DNA of 64,000 nucleotides from Flagellimonas meishanensis (GTDB lineage: Bacteria > Bacteroidota > Bacteroidia > Flavobacteriales > Flavobacteriaceae). Every line of letters starts with the position of its first letter. The first letter of the stretch is position 1. A program made the position numbers and the translations under genes. The stretch covers positions 558,001 through 622,000 of the forward strand of contig NZ_JAINVW010000003.1 in assembly GCF_019880545.1 (NCBI RefSeq), read 5' to 3'. The notes under the pieces were generated by a model, which made no database searches, was not told the DNA's origin, and saw only the letters and a program-made list of their open reading frames with translations. This document shows, piece after piece, positions 8,919-17,864 of this stretch.

Positions 8919-10013
8919 TTATGGCCGCTCCGATAGCAGTGCATCAGGTTTTGTGTTGGATTGCCTCAATGCCAAGGTGTTTTTTGCCAATAACTTGCTT
9001 GCATACCTATTTATTTTCTTTACGGGTATTTTTTTCCATTCTTCTGGGGCATTTTGAAACTCCGTATTGAAAAAATGCTCTGAAAAATTTCGAATCACCT
9101 CATAATTTGCCAATTGATGCCCATTCTCACTTTTACTGTTTGCATTCTGGGTAAAGAATCCAATTAGATTGTATGCGGTCTCTTTGGCCCGACTCAATTC
9201 GGTCAACTTGGCCCGATATTCCAATTGTTGGTCGGATAGGTTTTCAAAGACCTGCTTGTCAGCAAAATGCCTAGCTTCATGGGCCAAAAGGCTGACCAGG
9301 AAATCCTCGGTGCTAAAATCATAGGCCTTTCTCACACAGAAAATGGCCTCTTCAGTGGTCCAACCCCCTGGATGATGAGCCCCAAGCGTTGCATACTCCA
9401 TCCAACCCAAGGTTACAAAATCATCCAGCATAACCACCTGTACATCGACATCCTCAACTTTTGAAAGCTTAACATGGTAAAGGGTGTCTTTTTGGTCTTT
9501 CCAGATCATCATGTCAACTAGCCTTCCCTGCGGATTGATTTGGGAAGTGGTATGCAAGCCTTTAGATCGTATAAAATCAGCTAGAAAATTGCCCAGACTG
9601 TCACGTTGCTGGGGCCCTTTGAATATTGGATAGTTTTTGGATAAAAAAGGCATGACCTTCCTCCCTAGTTCCATCATGTAATCGCCTTCGGGGTCCAGCA
9701 TGGACATGCGCCAATACGCTCGGAAATACCCTAAAAGTTCATCAATTTCATCATTTCCTGAAGATGCATACATACTTTCGTCATTTGCTTTGCCGAAGCG
9801 TTTTAGAAATCGCTCTTTAAACTCGACATCCTTTTCATCCACAACGGCATGCTCCCTCACCAACTCCAGGGCCGGTGGCAAATTGGCGTCCATACCATAG
9901 GCATAGATCTGACGATAGGTTAATTTTGTCCCTTCCGTTTCCTGTTGGCACCACATGGAGCACGTGCAGGCAAGCGAACATAGTATGGCAATTGCGGTTC
10001 TTCCCAATTTCAT
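8919..10013 (-). CDS. Exported HExxH zincin-like protein
   Basis: A 364-aa protein with an N-terminal signal peptide (hydrophobic residues 6-20, followed by WCQQE). The only recognisable motif is LLAHEARHFAD at about 243-253, an HExxH zinc-site signature; a downstream glutamate ligand could be in YRAKLTELSRAKET, giving a gluzincin-like arrangement. This supports a periplasmic or lipid-anchored metallopeptidase, but the family is not one I can name. Several Cys lie in the signal region (TCSMWC), so a lipoprotein is possible. ATG at 10013; a cupin-AraC regulator gene ends 54 bases upstream on the same strand. Confidence 0.6.
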   Translation of the reverse strand: MKLGRTAIAILCSLACTCSMWCQQETEGTKLTYRQIYAYGMDANLPPALELVREHAVVDEKDVEFKERFLKRFGKANDESMYASSGNDEIDELLGYFRAYWRMSMLDPEGDYMMELGRKVMPFLSKNYPIFKGPQQRDSLGNFLADFIRSKGLHTTSQINPQGRLVDMMIWKDQKDTLYHVKLSKVEDVDVQVVMLDDFVTLGWMEYATLGAHHPGGWTTEEAIFCVRKAYDFSTEDFLVSLLAHEARHFADKQVFENLSDQQLEYRAKLTELSRAKETAYNLIGFFTQNANSKSENGHQLANYEVIRNFSEHFFNTEFQNAPEEWKKIPVKKINRYASKLLAKNTLALRQSNTKPDALLSERP

Positions 10014-10066
10014 TGTAGTTTAAAAAACAAAAAAAGGTGAATGAACCGAGGTAGAATTGTATCAGA

Positions 10067-10882
10067 TTAACTTTTTATGCGAAGTCGGAATTGATGGGGC
10101 GACAGTCCGTAACTGGCCTTGAACGACCTAATAAAGTGCGCATCGTCATAGAAACCATTGGCATACGAAATGTGCGATATGGTTTTATGGGTCTGCAATA
10201 GCAGCTTGCATGCGCCTTCCAGCTTTCTAGCGAGCTGGTATTCCCCTATTGTTTGCCCCGTTTGTTGCTTAAAACCCCTGGCAAGATATACAGGATGCAC
10301 ATGTACCCTTTCACTCAGTTTGGCCAGCGAGTGAAAAGTACCCAATTCATTATCCAATATGGCCCTTGTTTTCCCAATCCATCCAAATCCAACCTTGCCC
10401 GATTCAATACCATTGATTTCGGCCAGCCAGTTGATGATGCATTCTTCCATGTCCACCGCTTTAAGGTCATGGAGCAACGAGAGGTATAGTTTGTACAAAT
10501 AAGGAAAAGATCCAATTTTGTATTGCTCAACACGCTGTGGGGTCTTAAAAGAATGAAAATCAGAAAAATCCGGGAGTAGTTCAATATCAAAGCACCTCCC
10601 TCCAAGCCCATGGAACTGATTTCTATGATGATATCCCGCAGGTCTGAACAATACATTTCCAGCCGAAATATCCATGTTTAGTTTAGATCCCTGTTCAGTA
10701 TAATCGCCCCGAACCAATATGCTCAAATAGCCATTATGGTGCACATGGGGTTTTATGTGCATTTCGGGATCATATTCTGATATGCTCAGTGTGAACCATT
10801 CCGATTTCTTCTTGAAAATGGAATTTCCAAAATACTCCCCTTGGGCCATATTCAATGGCTCTAAACTGGCATGGTCACGCAT
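10067..10882 (-). CDS. AraC-family regulator with N-terminal cupin domain
   Basis: A 271-aa soluble regulator. Residues about 30-100 look like a cupin effector domain (HVHHNGYLSILVRGDYTE, RPAGYHHRNQFHG). The last 100 residues form the AraC HTH pair: LAKLSERVHVHPVYLARGFK and ISHISYANGFYDDAHFIRSF followed by YGLSPHQFR. The ligand is unknown. It lies just upstream of the exported HExxH gene on the same strand, which makes that gene a plausible target. Confidence 0.85.
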   Translation of the reverse strand: MRDHASLEPLNMAQGEYFGNSIFKKKSEWFTLSISEYDPEMHIKPHVHHNGYLSILVRGDYTEQGSKLNMDISAGNVLFRPAGYHHRNQFHGLGGRCFDIELLPDFSDFHSFKTPQRVEQYKIGSFPYLYKLYLSLLHDLKAVDMEECIINWLAEINGIESGKVGFGWIGKTRAILDNELGTFHSLAKLSERVHVHPVYLARGFKQQTGQTIGEYQLARKLEGACKLLLQTHKTISHISYANGFYDDAHFIRSFKASYGLSPHQFRLRIKS

Positions 10883-11099
10883 CTATTTGGCTTTCATAAG
10901 GGAATTTACAACTAATTGGACTATTCCAGGCGTTCTGCAAAGAGTAGATTTAAAATTGAACAAACTACACCTTTCCCAATTCCATAACCAAAACCTCTCG
11001 ATTTCTGTTAGGCAAGGTTTGGGTTGAGGATTTTCAACCAGCCAACATAGAATCAGCCTATTCCTAACCCTGGATTATGTGAAACAAAGGATTGATCAA

Positions 11100-12761
11100 T
11101 CAAATACGGGCGAAAAATTTCCGTCTAATGGCCCTGGGCGTGTCCCCATAGTAATCTTCCCACCAATCTCCGGTGCTCAAAGGTCTGGGTGGGTCATTGG
11201 GTTTTCGCCACGCAAGGGATTCCCGAAAGGCGTGATGGGTATGCAAGCGCATAAATTCCCCCAGATAAATGTCGGCCACACGGGTATTGCCCTTTACCAC
11301 TACCATGTTTTCATCATTCTTTAGCGTGGAGGCACTGCTGAAGTTTGCCGAACCTGCCACCACAATTGGCGTATCGGACAAGGGGTCTATCAGCATAAAT
11401 TTGTTGTGCACGTAGCGCACGTGAAAATTAAGGTTGGTCAGTTTCTCCTTTAGCCAACCGTCAATCTTATGGGTGCGCACAAAATTGCCCACGGCAAAGA
11501 CGTTTTCTTTTTTGTTGCGCAACATCTGCATCTTGTTTTCTTCGGCGATTTTGTCATTCGGGTCCTTAAATCCCCTGGTCAGCTTGTCCAACAGGGCAAC
11601 CCTAAATGGTGCTTGGCCGTTTTCATATACCTCCTTGAACACATCGTTCATCCCGAAGGCAAAGGTCATGAACAGTCCTTCTGTGGCATTTTTGGCCAGG
11701 TCAGCGTACCAATGCAAAGCATCAATGACCTTTCGAGGACTAAAAATGGTGTGGGTGCCGTTGGTCAGGGTTCCAGTGGGCAGTGGCGAAATGTCCGTCA
11801 CCCGTTGTTTTAGGGTGCTGCTCTTTTCGGGTTTTTCAATTAGCGCATCCCAGTACTGTTTGAACTTTTGGGCGGTGGCTTCATCTTCAACCACATGGGC
11901 CACGTTGGAATGGCCATAAATGCCCCCTTCGGAAAAATTGGTGCCACCTGTCCATACCGATTTCGCTATACCATTGGTCACTTTCACTATAAACTTGTTA
12001 TGTGAAATGTAGGATTTTGGCGAGGTTCTTTCAAACTTGAATGCGTAATTATCCAATCCAAAATTGACCATGGCCTCCCGGTTCTTCAGCTTTGGACTGT
12101 CCTTTCGCGCGTCATAGACAAATTTTACCACTACACCCCTGTCAATGGCATCCTTAATCAATTGAAGCACCTTATCGTAATAGAATTCGTAAGCGGCAAT
12201 ATACAGTTCGTCCGTTCCCGGAATGCAACTGTTTATATAGGTCTCCAGCGCCTCGAACAACCCTCGGGACAACCATTCAAAAGCCTTGTTGTTGGGCACC
12301 TCTTCTGGACGTAGGTCCCCGAACCGTCGCACATATTCCTGTGAAGCGGCTATACCCCTGTTGAAATAGATATCCTGATTGCCATTTTCAGGGCTTTCCG
12401 TGGTGATTTCAACGGACACCGAGCTGAATGGTTGTAGGTTTGCCGGTGTACCCTTTAGGGCAGTTATGGTGTATGTATAGGATAGCCCTGGTTTGGCGGA
12501 ATAATCAGACCATTGAAACCCTTGGATGGGATGTGCGCTGGTTTCGTACATAGATCCTGGAGGGAAACCGGGATCGGTTTCAGGAAACACCTTCATTCCC
12601 TTCAAAAAAAAGGCCTCATTCTCGGTGGGGCTCTGTCTATGGATTGAAAATCCCAAAAGCCCATCGCACTGATTTTCCGGCAAGTGCCATCCCATCATTA
12701 CCACGTAGGTTCCTGATATTACATTCAGTGTAAAGCCATTGTTTGTTTTGGATTTTCTCAT
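11100..12761 (-). CDS. Phospholipase D-like protein with fibronectin-like N-terminus
   Basis: A 553-aa protein with no signal peptide. Residues about 10-125 look like a fibronectin type III-like beta domain (YSAKPGLSYTYTITAL). Two phospholipase D-type HKD regions follow: ISHNKFIVKV with TGGTNFS near 265-290, and YVHNKFMLIDPLSD with AGSANFS near 475-505. The second keeps HxKxxxxD; in the first the aspartate position is Val, so that half-site is degenerate. PLD-superfamily proteins need both halves for a single active site, but the Asp is the least essential residue, so activity on a phosphodiester (lipid or nucleic acid) remains possible. Ends FFARI*. The region upstream to 13092 is empty. Confidence 0.82.
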   Translation of the reverse strand: MRKSKTNNGFTLNVISGTYVVMMGWHLPENQCDGLLGFSIHRQSPTENEAFFLKGMKVFPETDPGFPPGSMYETSAHPIQGFQWSDYSAKPGLSYTYTITALKGTPANLQPFSSVSVEITTESPENGNQDIYFNRGIAASQEYVRRFGDLRPEEVPNNKAFEWLSRGLFEALETYINSCIPGTDELYIAAYEFYYDKVLQLIKDAIDRGVVVKFVYDARKDSPKLKNREAMVNFGLDNYAFKFERTSPKSYISHNKFIVKVTNGIAKSVWTGGTNFSEGGIYGHSNVAHVVEDEATAQKFKQYWDALIEKPEKSSTLKQRVTDISPLPTGTLTNGTHTIFSPRKVIDALHWYADLAKNATEGLFMTFAFGMNDVFKEVYENGQAPFRVALLDKLTRGFKDPNDKIAEENKMQMLRNKKENVFAVGNFVRTHKIDGWLKEKLTNLNFHVRYVHNKFMLIDPLSDTPIVVAGSANFSSASTLKNDENMVVVKGNTRVADIYLGEFMRLHTHHAFRESLAWRKPNDPPRPLSTGDWWEDYYGDTPRAIRRKFFARI

Positions 12762-13092
12762 TGCATATAAATTTATTCACCATCTCCGTAGGCAGGACAT
12801 GGCCATTTGTTTGAAAGTCTTCGGGGGAAATCAAGACGGGATTCTCGATTCCTAAATATAAGGATTGAAAGGCAGAATAGACTATAGAAAAACCGTAGAC
12901 TTTTTAGGGTTTTTATGGTCTTATGGATTTCTTTTTTGGTTGAAGGAAGCAATCAACCCCTGTTACATGACCCGGCCATTGTTATGCTCAGCCAGCAAAC
13001 ATTTTGGCTTTAATATGGAAATAAAAGCAAAATCCATTGATTTGGTATGCTTGGTCTGCGTATATTGAAACGTGTTTGGAGCATAAAACAAT
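12762..13092. other. Divergent intergenic region
   Basis: 331 bp between the phospholipase D-like gene (minus) and the YceI gene (plus). An open frame at 12865-13068 has no ribosome binding site or recognisable protein and is not called. A weak plus-strand promoter may be present: TTG at 13042-13044, 16 bases, then TATATTGA at 13061-13068, which would place transcription start about 18 bases before the YceI ATG. Confidence 0.3.
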
Positions 13093-13605
13093 ATGAAACA
13101 TTATTTATTACTATTTCTCGCGATTTCAAGTACATTTTGGCCTGCTGCCCAAGAGGCGAAGATTTCAAATGCCAAGATTACCTTTGAGTTTCCATCCAAA
13201 AATGTGAAGGGGACCATTGAAGGATTTGAATCCACATCAAAAATTGACTGGGAAAGTCCTGCGAATTCAGTATTTGAAGGCTCCGTTGAATCCGAGACAT
13301 TGGACACCAATAATGGTTTGCGCAATTGGTCGCTTAGGAGTTCCCGCTACTTTGCCGTAAAGGACCATCCCAAAATTTCATTTGTCAGCAAGGAAGTCCG
13401 AAAATCTGGAACCACTTGGTTGGTATCTGGTGATTTGACTTTGAAAGGGATTACAAAATCCTTCCGCATTGATTTTGAACAAGCAGGTCAAAAACTAAAG
13501 GGCAAAGGGGCGCTTTATTCATCCGATTTCGATATCAATATCAAAAAGGAACGGGAAGACAATCTTGTCAATGTGTATTTTGAATTGGAGCTATACGACC
13601 AGTGA
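13093..13605 (+). CDS. YceI-like domain protein, exported
   Basis: A 170-aa protein with a signal peptide (cleavage near WPAAQEA) and a YceI-like lipocalin fold. Typical features are the repeated beta strands with FEFPSKNVKGTIEGF at the mature start, a RNWSLRSSRYFAVKDHPKI segment and GDLTLKGITKSFRIDFE. YceI proteins bind isoprenoid or other amphipathic lipids in the periplasm. The gene is monocistronic and converges with the type III PKS operon, whose last gene ends 9 bases away. A carrier for that operon's lipid product would fit the location, but this is speculation. Confidence 0.85.
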   Translation: MKHYLLLFLAISSTFWPAAQEAKISNAKITFEFPSKNVKGTIEGFESTSKIDWESPANSVFEGSVESETLDTNNGLRNWSLRSSRYFAVKDHPKISFVSKEVRKSGTTWLVSGDLTLKGITKSFRIDFEQAGQKLKGKGALYSSDFDINIKKEREDNLVNVYFELELYDQ

Positions 13606-13614
13606 AAAGGTCTC

Positions 13615-14052
13615 TCACTTTCCAAAGAACAAACCATAAATCTTGCTTACCAAAGCATTGCCCAAAGGGAAATAAAGTGCAAAAAACAGGGCCATTCCCA
13701 AACTGAAGTTCCGTTCGTTGAAAAGGTGGTCCAATAGATTGTCTGGATATGCGTATGAAGTTTCCAAGGCATATCCCCCGAATTCCAATAGTCCCATGGC
13801 GACCAGGCCATAAGCATATTGTTGGTGAAATGGCAAGCCCCGCAGCAGGAGTGAAATGGGAACCATATAGAGTATATAACATGTGATTACCTGCCACCAA
13901 AATGTGAATCTGGCGATTTCCAATTGTTGACCGACCCAGTTCATGCCCATCCCCCATGCAAAGTAAACAATGCAATAGGTGATCCAGAGTTTTTTGTCCA
14001 CAGCGAGCCTGGGCTTTGCCCAAATCCAAAAATTGTCCATCATGGCCTTCAT
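13615..14052 (-). CDS. Four-helix membrane protein, last gene of the type III PKS operon
   Basis: A 145-aa protein with four predicted membrane segments (about 24-42, 50-72, 80-98, 112-138) and no family I recognise. It starts 14 bases after the acyl carrier protein gene and is the final gene of the operon, so a role in membrane handling or transport of the pathway's lipid product is inferred from position only. Trp- and Tyr-rich helices (FTFWWQVITCYILYMV) are seen. ATG at 14052; a second ATG lies three codons later. Confidence 0.6.
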   Translation of the reverse strand: MKAMMDNFWIWAKPRLAVDKKLWITYCIVYFAWGMGMNWVGQQLEIARFTFWWQVITCYILYMVPISLLLRGLPFHQQYAYGLVAMGLLEFGGYALETSYAYPDNLLDHLFNERNFSLGMALFFALYFPLGNALVSKIYGLFFGK

Positions 14053-14066
14053 TTCATGTTTATGGC

Positions 14067-14306
14067 TTAACCCACTTTGTTTTCTATAATTTTCAATGCA
14101 TCGGAAACCGTTTGCATGCCATCCATATCATCATTTTCCAATTGGATGTTAAATGCATCTTCCACGTCCAGCACAATGTCCACCAAATTCGCCGAATTGA
14201 TGTTCAATTCTTGCGTGAAATTGCTGTCCAATTGTATCTTGTCGGCATCAACATCATCGGGAAGGTATTGCGCCACAATTTCCTTCAGTCGTTCAAAGTT
14301 CTCCAT
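14067..14306 (-). CDS. Acyl carrier protein of the type III PKS operon
   Basis: A 79-aa acidic, helical protein of standard ACP size. The phosphopantetheine attachment site is Ser38 in INSANLVDIVLDVEDAF; the usual Asp before the Ser is Asn here, which is seen in specialised carrier proteins. Helix II (LVDIVLDVEDAFNIQLEND) is otherwise canonical. It lies 10 bases downstream of the ketosynthase gene and presumably carries the acyl chain built by the operon's FAS-type enzymes. Distinct from the housekeeping acpP, which should be elsewhere with fabF. Confidence 0.9.
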   Translation of the reverse strand: MENFERLKEIVAQYLPDDVDADKIQLDSNFTQELNINSANLVDIVLDVEDAFNIQLENDDMDGMQTVSDALKIIENKVG

Positions 14307-14316
14307 AAGGTCTTTT

Positions 14317-15591
14317 TCATATTATTTTTTTGAATTGCTTAAAAATAACACAGCAATTGACATCGCCAAAACCAAAACTGGCCTTGGCAATGATTTTCGG
14401 GGAATAATCCATTGAACTATTGACGATTTTGGAGGGGTCCACTTGTTCCAAAATCTTGGGATGAATGTCATCACAGTTCATGGTTCCAAACAGTTTGCCG
14501 GATTTCAACTGCAAAACCGTTCCTACGCATTCAATACTGCCGGAAGCGGCCAAACAATGTCCAAAATGCCCTTTGAAGCTGTTTATGAAGGGGAAATCAT
14601 TGCCAGAACGTCCCATGGCACTACTCCAATTGGTGATTTCATCGGGGTCTTTGGTCGTTGCCGTCAGATGACCGTTGATGGCATCGACATCCTTTGCTGT
14701 TATCTTAACATTTTCTAAAGCTTTGCGAATGCAATGCTGCACGGCAACGGGGTTGGCTGCGGTCATGCTTCCCCCCTGTCGTTGCCCACCACTATTGACA
14801 TCACCTCCCAAAACTTCTGCATAAATGGGCGCATTGCGGGCCAAGGCACTTTCCAAGGATTCCAAAACCAATGCCCCTGCCCCACTCCCCGGAACAAATC
14901 CTGAGGCGGACGCGCTCATGGGCCGGCTTGCCTTTTCCGGTTGGTCGTTGAACTTTGTAGGCAGGATTCGCATGGCATCGAAACCGCCCCAAACATAGGG
15001 TCCACTATCGCTGCAGCTTCCAACCAACATTCTTTCTGCCTTGCCGGAGGCAATGCGATCATACCCCATCAAAACGGCCTCAGTTCCGGTGGTGCAAGCG
15101 GAAGAATTTGTGGTTGCCCAGTTCCCCAACCCAATTATACCTCCCAAATAGGCACTGATACCACTGGCCATGGTCTGGACCACCGAAGTGCTGCCCAGTC
15201 TGCGGACATTACCCGAATCCACTTTATAAATCGCTTCGCGAAACTTGTCCACCCCAAGGATTCCCGTACCAAATATGATGCCGCTGTCCCAATCCGGCTC
15301 TTGCAATTGCGGTTCCAAACCAGCATTTTTCCAGGCATCCAGTCCGGCAATTGTTCCATAGACAACACCGGAAGAGTTCAATCCTTTTAGTTGAACCTTG
15401 TCAAAGTATTCATTTAAATTGATATCTTCAATATTCGGTTTTCCAGCTACTTGACATGAAAAATTAAGTTCTTCCAGCTCTTGGAAATGCTGTATTCCTG
15501 ATATCCCTTTAAACAGGGACCTCTCAAAGGCTGCCAGGCCTATCCCATTGGGAGCACAGATCCCTATCCCGGTGACTACTACCCTACGCAT
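14317..15591 (-). CDS. Beta-ketoacyl-ACP synthase (KAS I/II type)
   Basis: A 424-aa thiolase-fold condensing enzyme. The catalytic triad is visible: Cys166 in TNSSACTTGTEA, His308 in NGHLTATTKDPDE and His342 in NSFKGHFGHCLAAS. Start MRRVVVTGIGICAPNGIG at an ATG at 15591; a GTG one codon earlier is less likely. The start overlaps the dehydratase gene by 8 bases. It would extend an ACP-bound chain by two carbons per cycle from malonyl-ACP. It is a dedicated copy in the type III PKS operon; no chain-length-factor partner gene is present, so it is not a type II aromatic PKS pair. Confidence 0.93.
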   Translation of the reverse strand: MRRVVVTGIGICAPNGIGLAAFERSLFKGISGIQHFQELEELNFSCQVAGKPNIEDINLNEYFDKVQLKGLNSSGVVYGTIAGLDAWKNAGLEPQLQEPDWDSGIIFGTGILGVDKFREAIYKVDSGNVRRLGSTSVVQTMASGISAYLGGIIGLGNWATTNSSACTTGTEAVLMGYDRIASGKAERMLVGSCSDSGPYVWGGFDAMRILPTKFNDQPEKASRPMSASASGFVPGSGAGALVLESLESALARNAPIYAEVLGGDVNSGGQRQGGSMTAANPVAVQHCIRKALENVKITAKDVDAINGHLTATTKDPDEITNWSSAMGRSGNDFPFINSFKGHFGHCLAASGSIECVGTVLQLKSGKLFGTMNCDDIHPKILEQVDPSKIVNSSMDYSPKIIAKASFGFGDVNCCVIFKQFKKII

Positions 15592-16024
15592 CACTTTTGT
15601 TTAGCATTCCTGAGATGATGCCCCTGCACACCAATTTATCCTTTGCATTGAACATTTTTACCGAACACTTGAGCTTATTGAACCGGAAATAGATTTTTTT
15701 GGAAGTGACGGTTACCTTTTCACCAGGAAATACGGGCAAAAGAAATTCCATGTCAAAACTTGACAGAGCAATTATTGAATCCTCGCCGAATTGGCCTTCC
15801 ATCAAATGGATTCCGAGGCACACAACGCCTATTTGTGCGCAACATTCGGTAAGAATTGCGCCTGGGGTAACCGGATTGTCCTTAAAATGGCCTTGATAGA
15901 AGGGCAAATCAGACCGAAAGGTATAGTTGCCCTTTATCCCATCATCATGGACCTCCAGTAGTTCATCCACAAACAGAAAAGGTTCCGAATATGGCAAGCT
16001 TTGTATGATTTCACCAACTGTCAT
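15584..16024 (-). CDS. FabZ-like 3-hydroxyacyl-ACP dehydratase
   Basis: A 146-aa hotdog-fold protein of FabZ length. The active-site helix is recognisable: His46 in FYQGHFKDNPVTPGAIL and Glu60 in LTECCAQIGV, matching the His/Glu pair of FabZ. It should remove water from 3-hydroxyacyl-ACP to give trans-2-enoyl-ACP. Its ATG overlaps the stop of the reductase gene by one base (TAATG), and its end overlaps the ketosynthase start, so translation is coupled on both sides. Confidence 0.9.
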   Translation of the reverse strand: MTVGEIIQSLPYSEPFLFVDELLEVHDDGIKGNYTFRSDLPFYQGHFKDNPVTPGAILTECCAQIGVVCLGIHLMEGQFGEDSIIALSSFDMEFLLPVFPGEKVTVTSKKIYFRFNKLKCSVKMFNAKDKLVCRGIISGMLNKSDA

Positions 16025-16806
16025 TATTGAAGACTTTCTCCACCATCCACCTTGATCACGGTACCCGTAATCCAGCTGGCTTCCGGCAGGGTTAGTAAAT
16101 ACACTACATTGGCCACATCTTCCGGAGTGGTCAAACGATTGTTGGGATTTCGCTCCAAGGCCATGCCCATCAACTTTTCATACTCGGGAATCATGCGAAA
16201 GGATTTAGTGTCGGTAACCCCAGCCTGAATGCAATTGGCCTTTATTCCCATGGGTGCGAACTCCAAGGCCATACTTCTGACCAACGCTTCCAGTGTTGCC
16301 TTCGCTGCCGAAACAGCCGCATAGCCTGGCCATGCCTTGCCACTTCCCTCACTCGTAAAGGCGAAGACCCTCGCATCCCCGTCAAAAAATCCATCATCCG
16401 CAATCAATTTCACCCAATCAAAAAGACTGGTTGCCATTGCTTGAATGGTCAATTGAATGTCTTGGTCGGTCAAACTTGCTGCGCTTCCCGTCATGGGTTT
16501 TAGGTTGCCCTTTGCTATACTGTGTATCAAAACTTTTATCTGCCGATTTTTGATTGCATTTTTGATTTCCGCCCAAAGTTTTTGCTGCTTTACGGGTGCT
16601 GTCGCATCACTATTAAAGCTATGGCATTCGGCTCCCTCCTTTCTTACTTGGTCAAAAAAACCATCAATTTCCATCATGTCCGCTTTACGGTCGCGATGCA
16701 CGATGACCAAATCGTACCCTTCCTTGCCCAATTTCCTGGCCGTGGCAGCTCCCAGACCAGAACTTCCACCCAAAATAAGGGCTATGGGTCTATCATTCAT
16801 CTCCAT
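16024..16806 (-). CDS. FabL-like enoyl-ACP reductase (SDR family)
   Basis: A 260-aa short-chain dehydrogenase/reductase with the nucleotide-binding GGSSGLGAATARKL near residue 13. The catalytic spacing is Tyr162-x6-Lys169 (GYAAVSAAKATLEAL) rather than the classical Tyr-x3-Lys, which is the signature of enoyl-ACP reductases FabI and FabL; the surrounding sequence is closest in style to FabL. This points to reduction of the enoyl-ACP made by the neighbouring dehydratase, rather than ketoreduction. The chosen ATG at 16806 overlaps the PKS stop (TAATG), the same junction used elsewhere in the operon; an ATG two codons earlier (16812) is the alternative. Confidence 0.85.
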   Translation of the reverse strand: MEMNDRPIALILGGSSGLGAATARKLGKEGYDLVIVHRDRKADMMEIDGFFDQVRKEGAECHSFNSDATAPVKQQKLWAEIKNAIKNRQIKVLIHSIAKGNLKPMTGSAASLTDQDIQLTIQAMATSLFDWVKLIADDGFFDGDARVFAFTSEGSGKAWPGYAAVSAAKATLEALVRSMALEFAPMGIKANCIQAGVTDTKSFRMIPEYEKLMGMALERNPNNRLTTPEDVANVVYLLTLPEASWITGTVIKVDGGESLQ

Positions 16807-17861
16807 TACCATTCAATTAAAACGCGTTGTGCGGAAAAGCCCGGACCAAAACTCAAGATCATTCCTTGTTCTCCACTAGGAATTTTCTTTTTCATGAATT
16901 CTTCCAAAACATAGAGTACGGTGGCACTGCTCATATTGCCATAATCTTTTAAAACCTTGCGGGTTTCGTCTATATTTTTCCCCAATTTCCCGAACAAATC
17001 TTCCACCGTTTGCACAATCTTTCTTCCTCCGGGATGAAAAATAAGATGTTGCACCTGTTCTATGCTTGAACCCAATGTTTTTAAAAATGGATGGGTCAAC
17101 TCTGGGAAATGCTCCGTTATGGTTTCTGGGACTTTTGGGTCCAAAATCATCTTTAAACCGTCATTGGTCAGGTCAAACCCCATCATTTCAATGGCATGGT
17201 AGAAATGGTACATGCCCTCACCCAAGATTTTTGGGCCATTATCATTGTCGTGCGAAGATAATAAGGCGCAGGATGCCCCATCACCGAAAATTGCAGCGCT
17301 CACCATATTTGCCATGCTAAAATCATTCAGCTGAAAGGTTGCTGTTGGACTTTCCACAGCAATGACCGCCGCCCGTTTGCCGGGATTCGCCTTTAAAAAA
17401 TTATTGGCGTAGATGATTCCCGAAACTCCCGCCGCGCAGCCCATTTCGGTTACCGGTAGCCTTATGATGTCTTGACGTAGTTCGAGTGCATTGACCAAAT
17501 AGGCGTCCAAAGAGGGAATCATTATGCCCGTGCAGCTTACGGTTATGATGAAATCCAGGTCCTGAGGTCGCCAAGCGGCTTCCTCCAGCGCTTTTTTTAG
17601 GGCGCTTTTTCCCAATTTTTTTACCGCTTCAACATAAACCGCGTTCTTTTCCTTAAAGGAAGTAGCCGTAAAAACATCTTCAATGGGCATGATGCCATAG
17701 CGCTTATCCACACCCGAACCTTCAAAAATCTTGACGACCTTTCTTCGAAACCTATCTTCCTGCCCCTCCAACCAAAGGTTGACAAAGGGGATGATCTCCT
17801 CCGTAGAACGACAATATGGAGGCAATGCCTTGGCCAAATGGATTATTCTAGTGATGCCCAT
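16806..17861 (-). CDS. Type III polyketide synthase (chalcone/stilbene synthase superfamily)
   Basis: A 351-aa homodimer-type condensing enzyme. The triad is intact: Cys142 in TEMGCAAGVSG, His276 in FHPGGRKIVQ and Asn309 in YGNMSSATVLYVL, with the C-terminal LSFGPGFSAQ loop. Bacterial relatives extend a long-chain acyl starter with malonyl-CoA two or three times and cyclise it to alkylresorcinols or alkylpyrones. Here the operon also encodes an ACP, ketosynthase, dehydratase and enoyl reductase, suggesting the starter is made in situ and handed over as acyl-ACP, as known for the Azotobacter Ars system. The gene starts 3 bases after the methyltransferase stop. Confidence 0.95.
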   Translation of the reverse strand: MGITRIIHLAKALPPYCRSTEEIIPFVNLWLEGQEDRFRRKVVKIFEGSGVDKRYGIMPIEDVFTATSFKEKNAVYVEAVKKLGKSALKKALEEAAWRPQDLDFIITVSCTGIMIPSLDAYLVNALELRQDIIRLPVTEMGCAAGVSGIIYANNFLKANPGKRAAVIAVESPTATFQLNDFSMANMVSAAIFGDGASCALLSSHDNDNGPKILGEGMYHFYHAIEMMGFDLTNDGLKMILDPKVPETITEHFPELTHPFLKTLGSSIEQVQHLIFHPGGRKIVQTVEDLFGKLGKNIDETRKVLKDYGNMSSATVLYVLEEFMKKKIPSGEQGMILSFGPGFSAQRVLIEW

Positions 17862-17864
17862 AGA

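Noticed and set aside
12865..13068. A 67-codon open frame in the spacer upstream of the YceI gene
   Set aside because: No ribosome binding site, no motif, and a promoter for YceI probably lies inside it.
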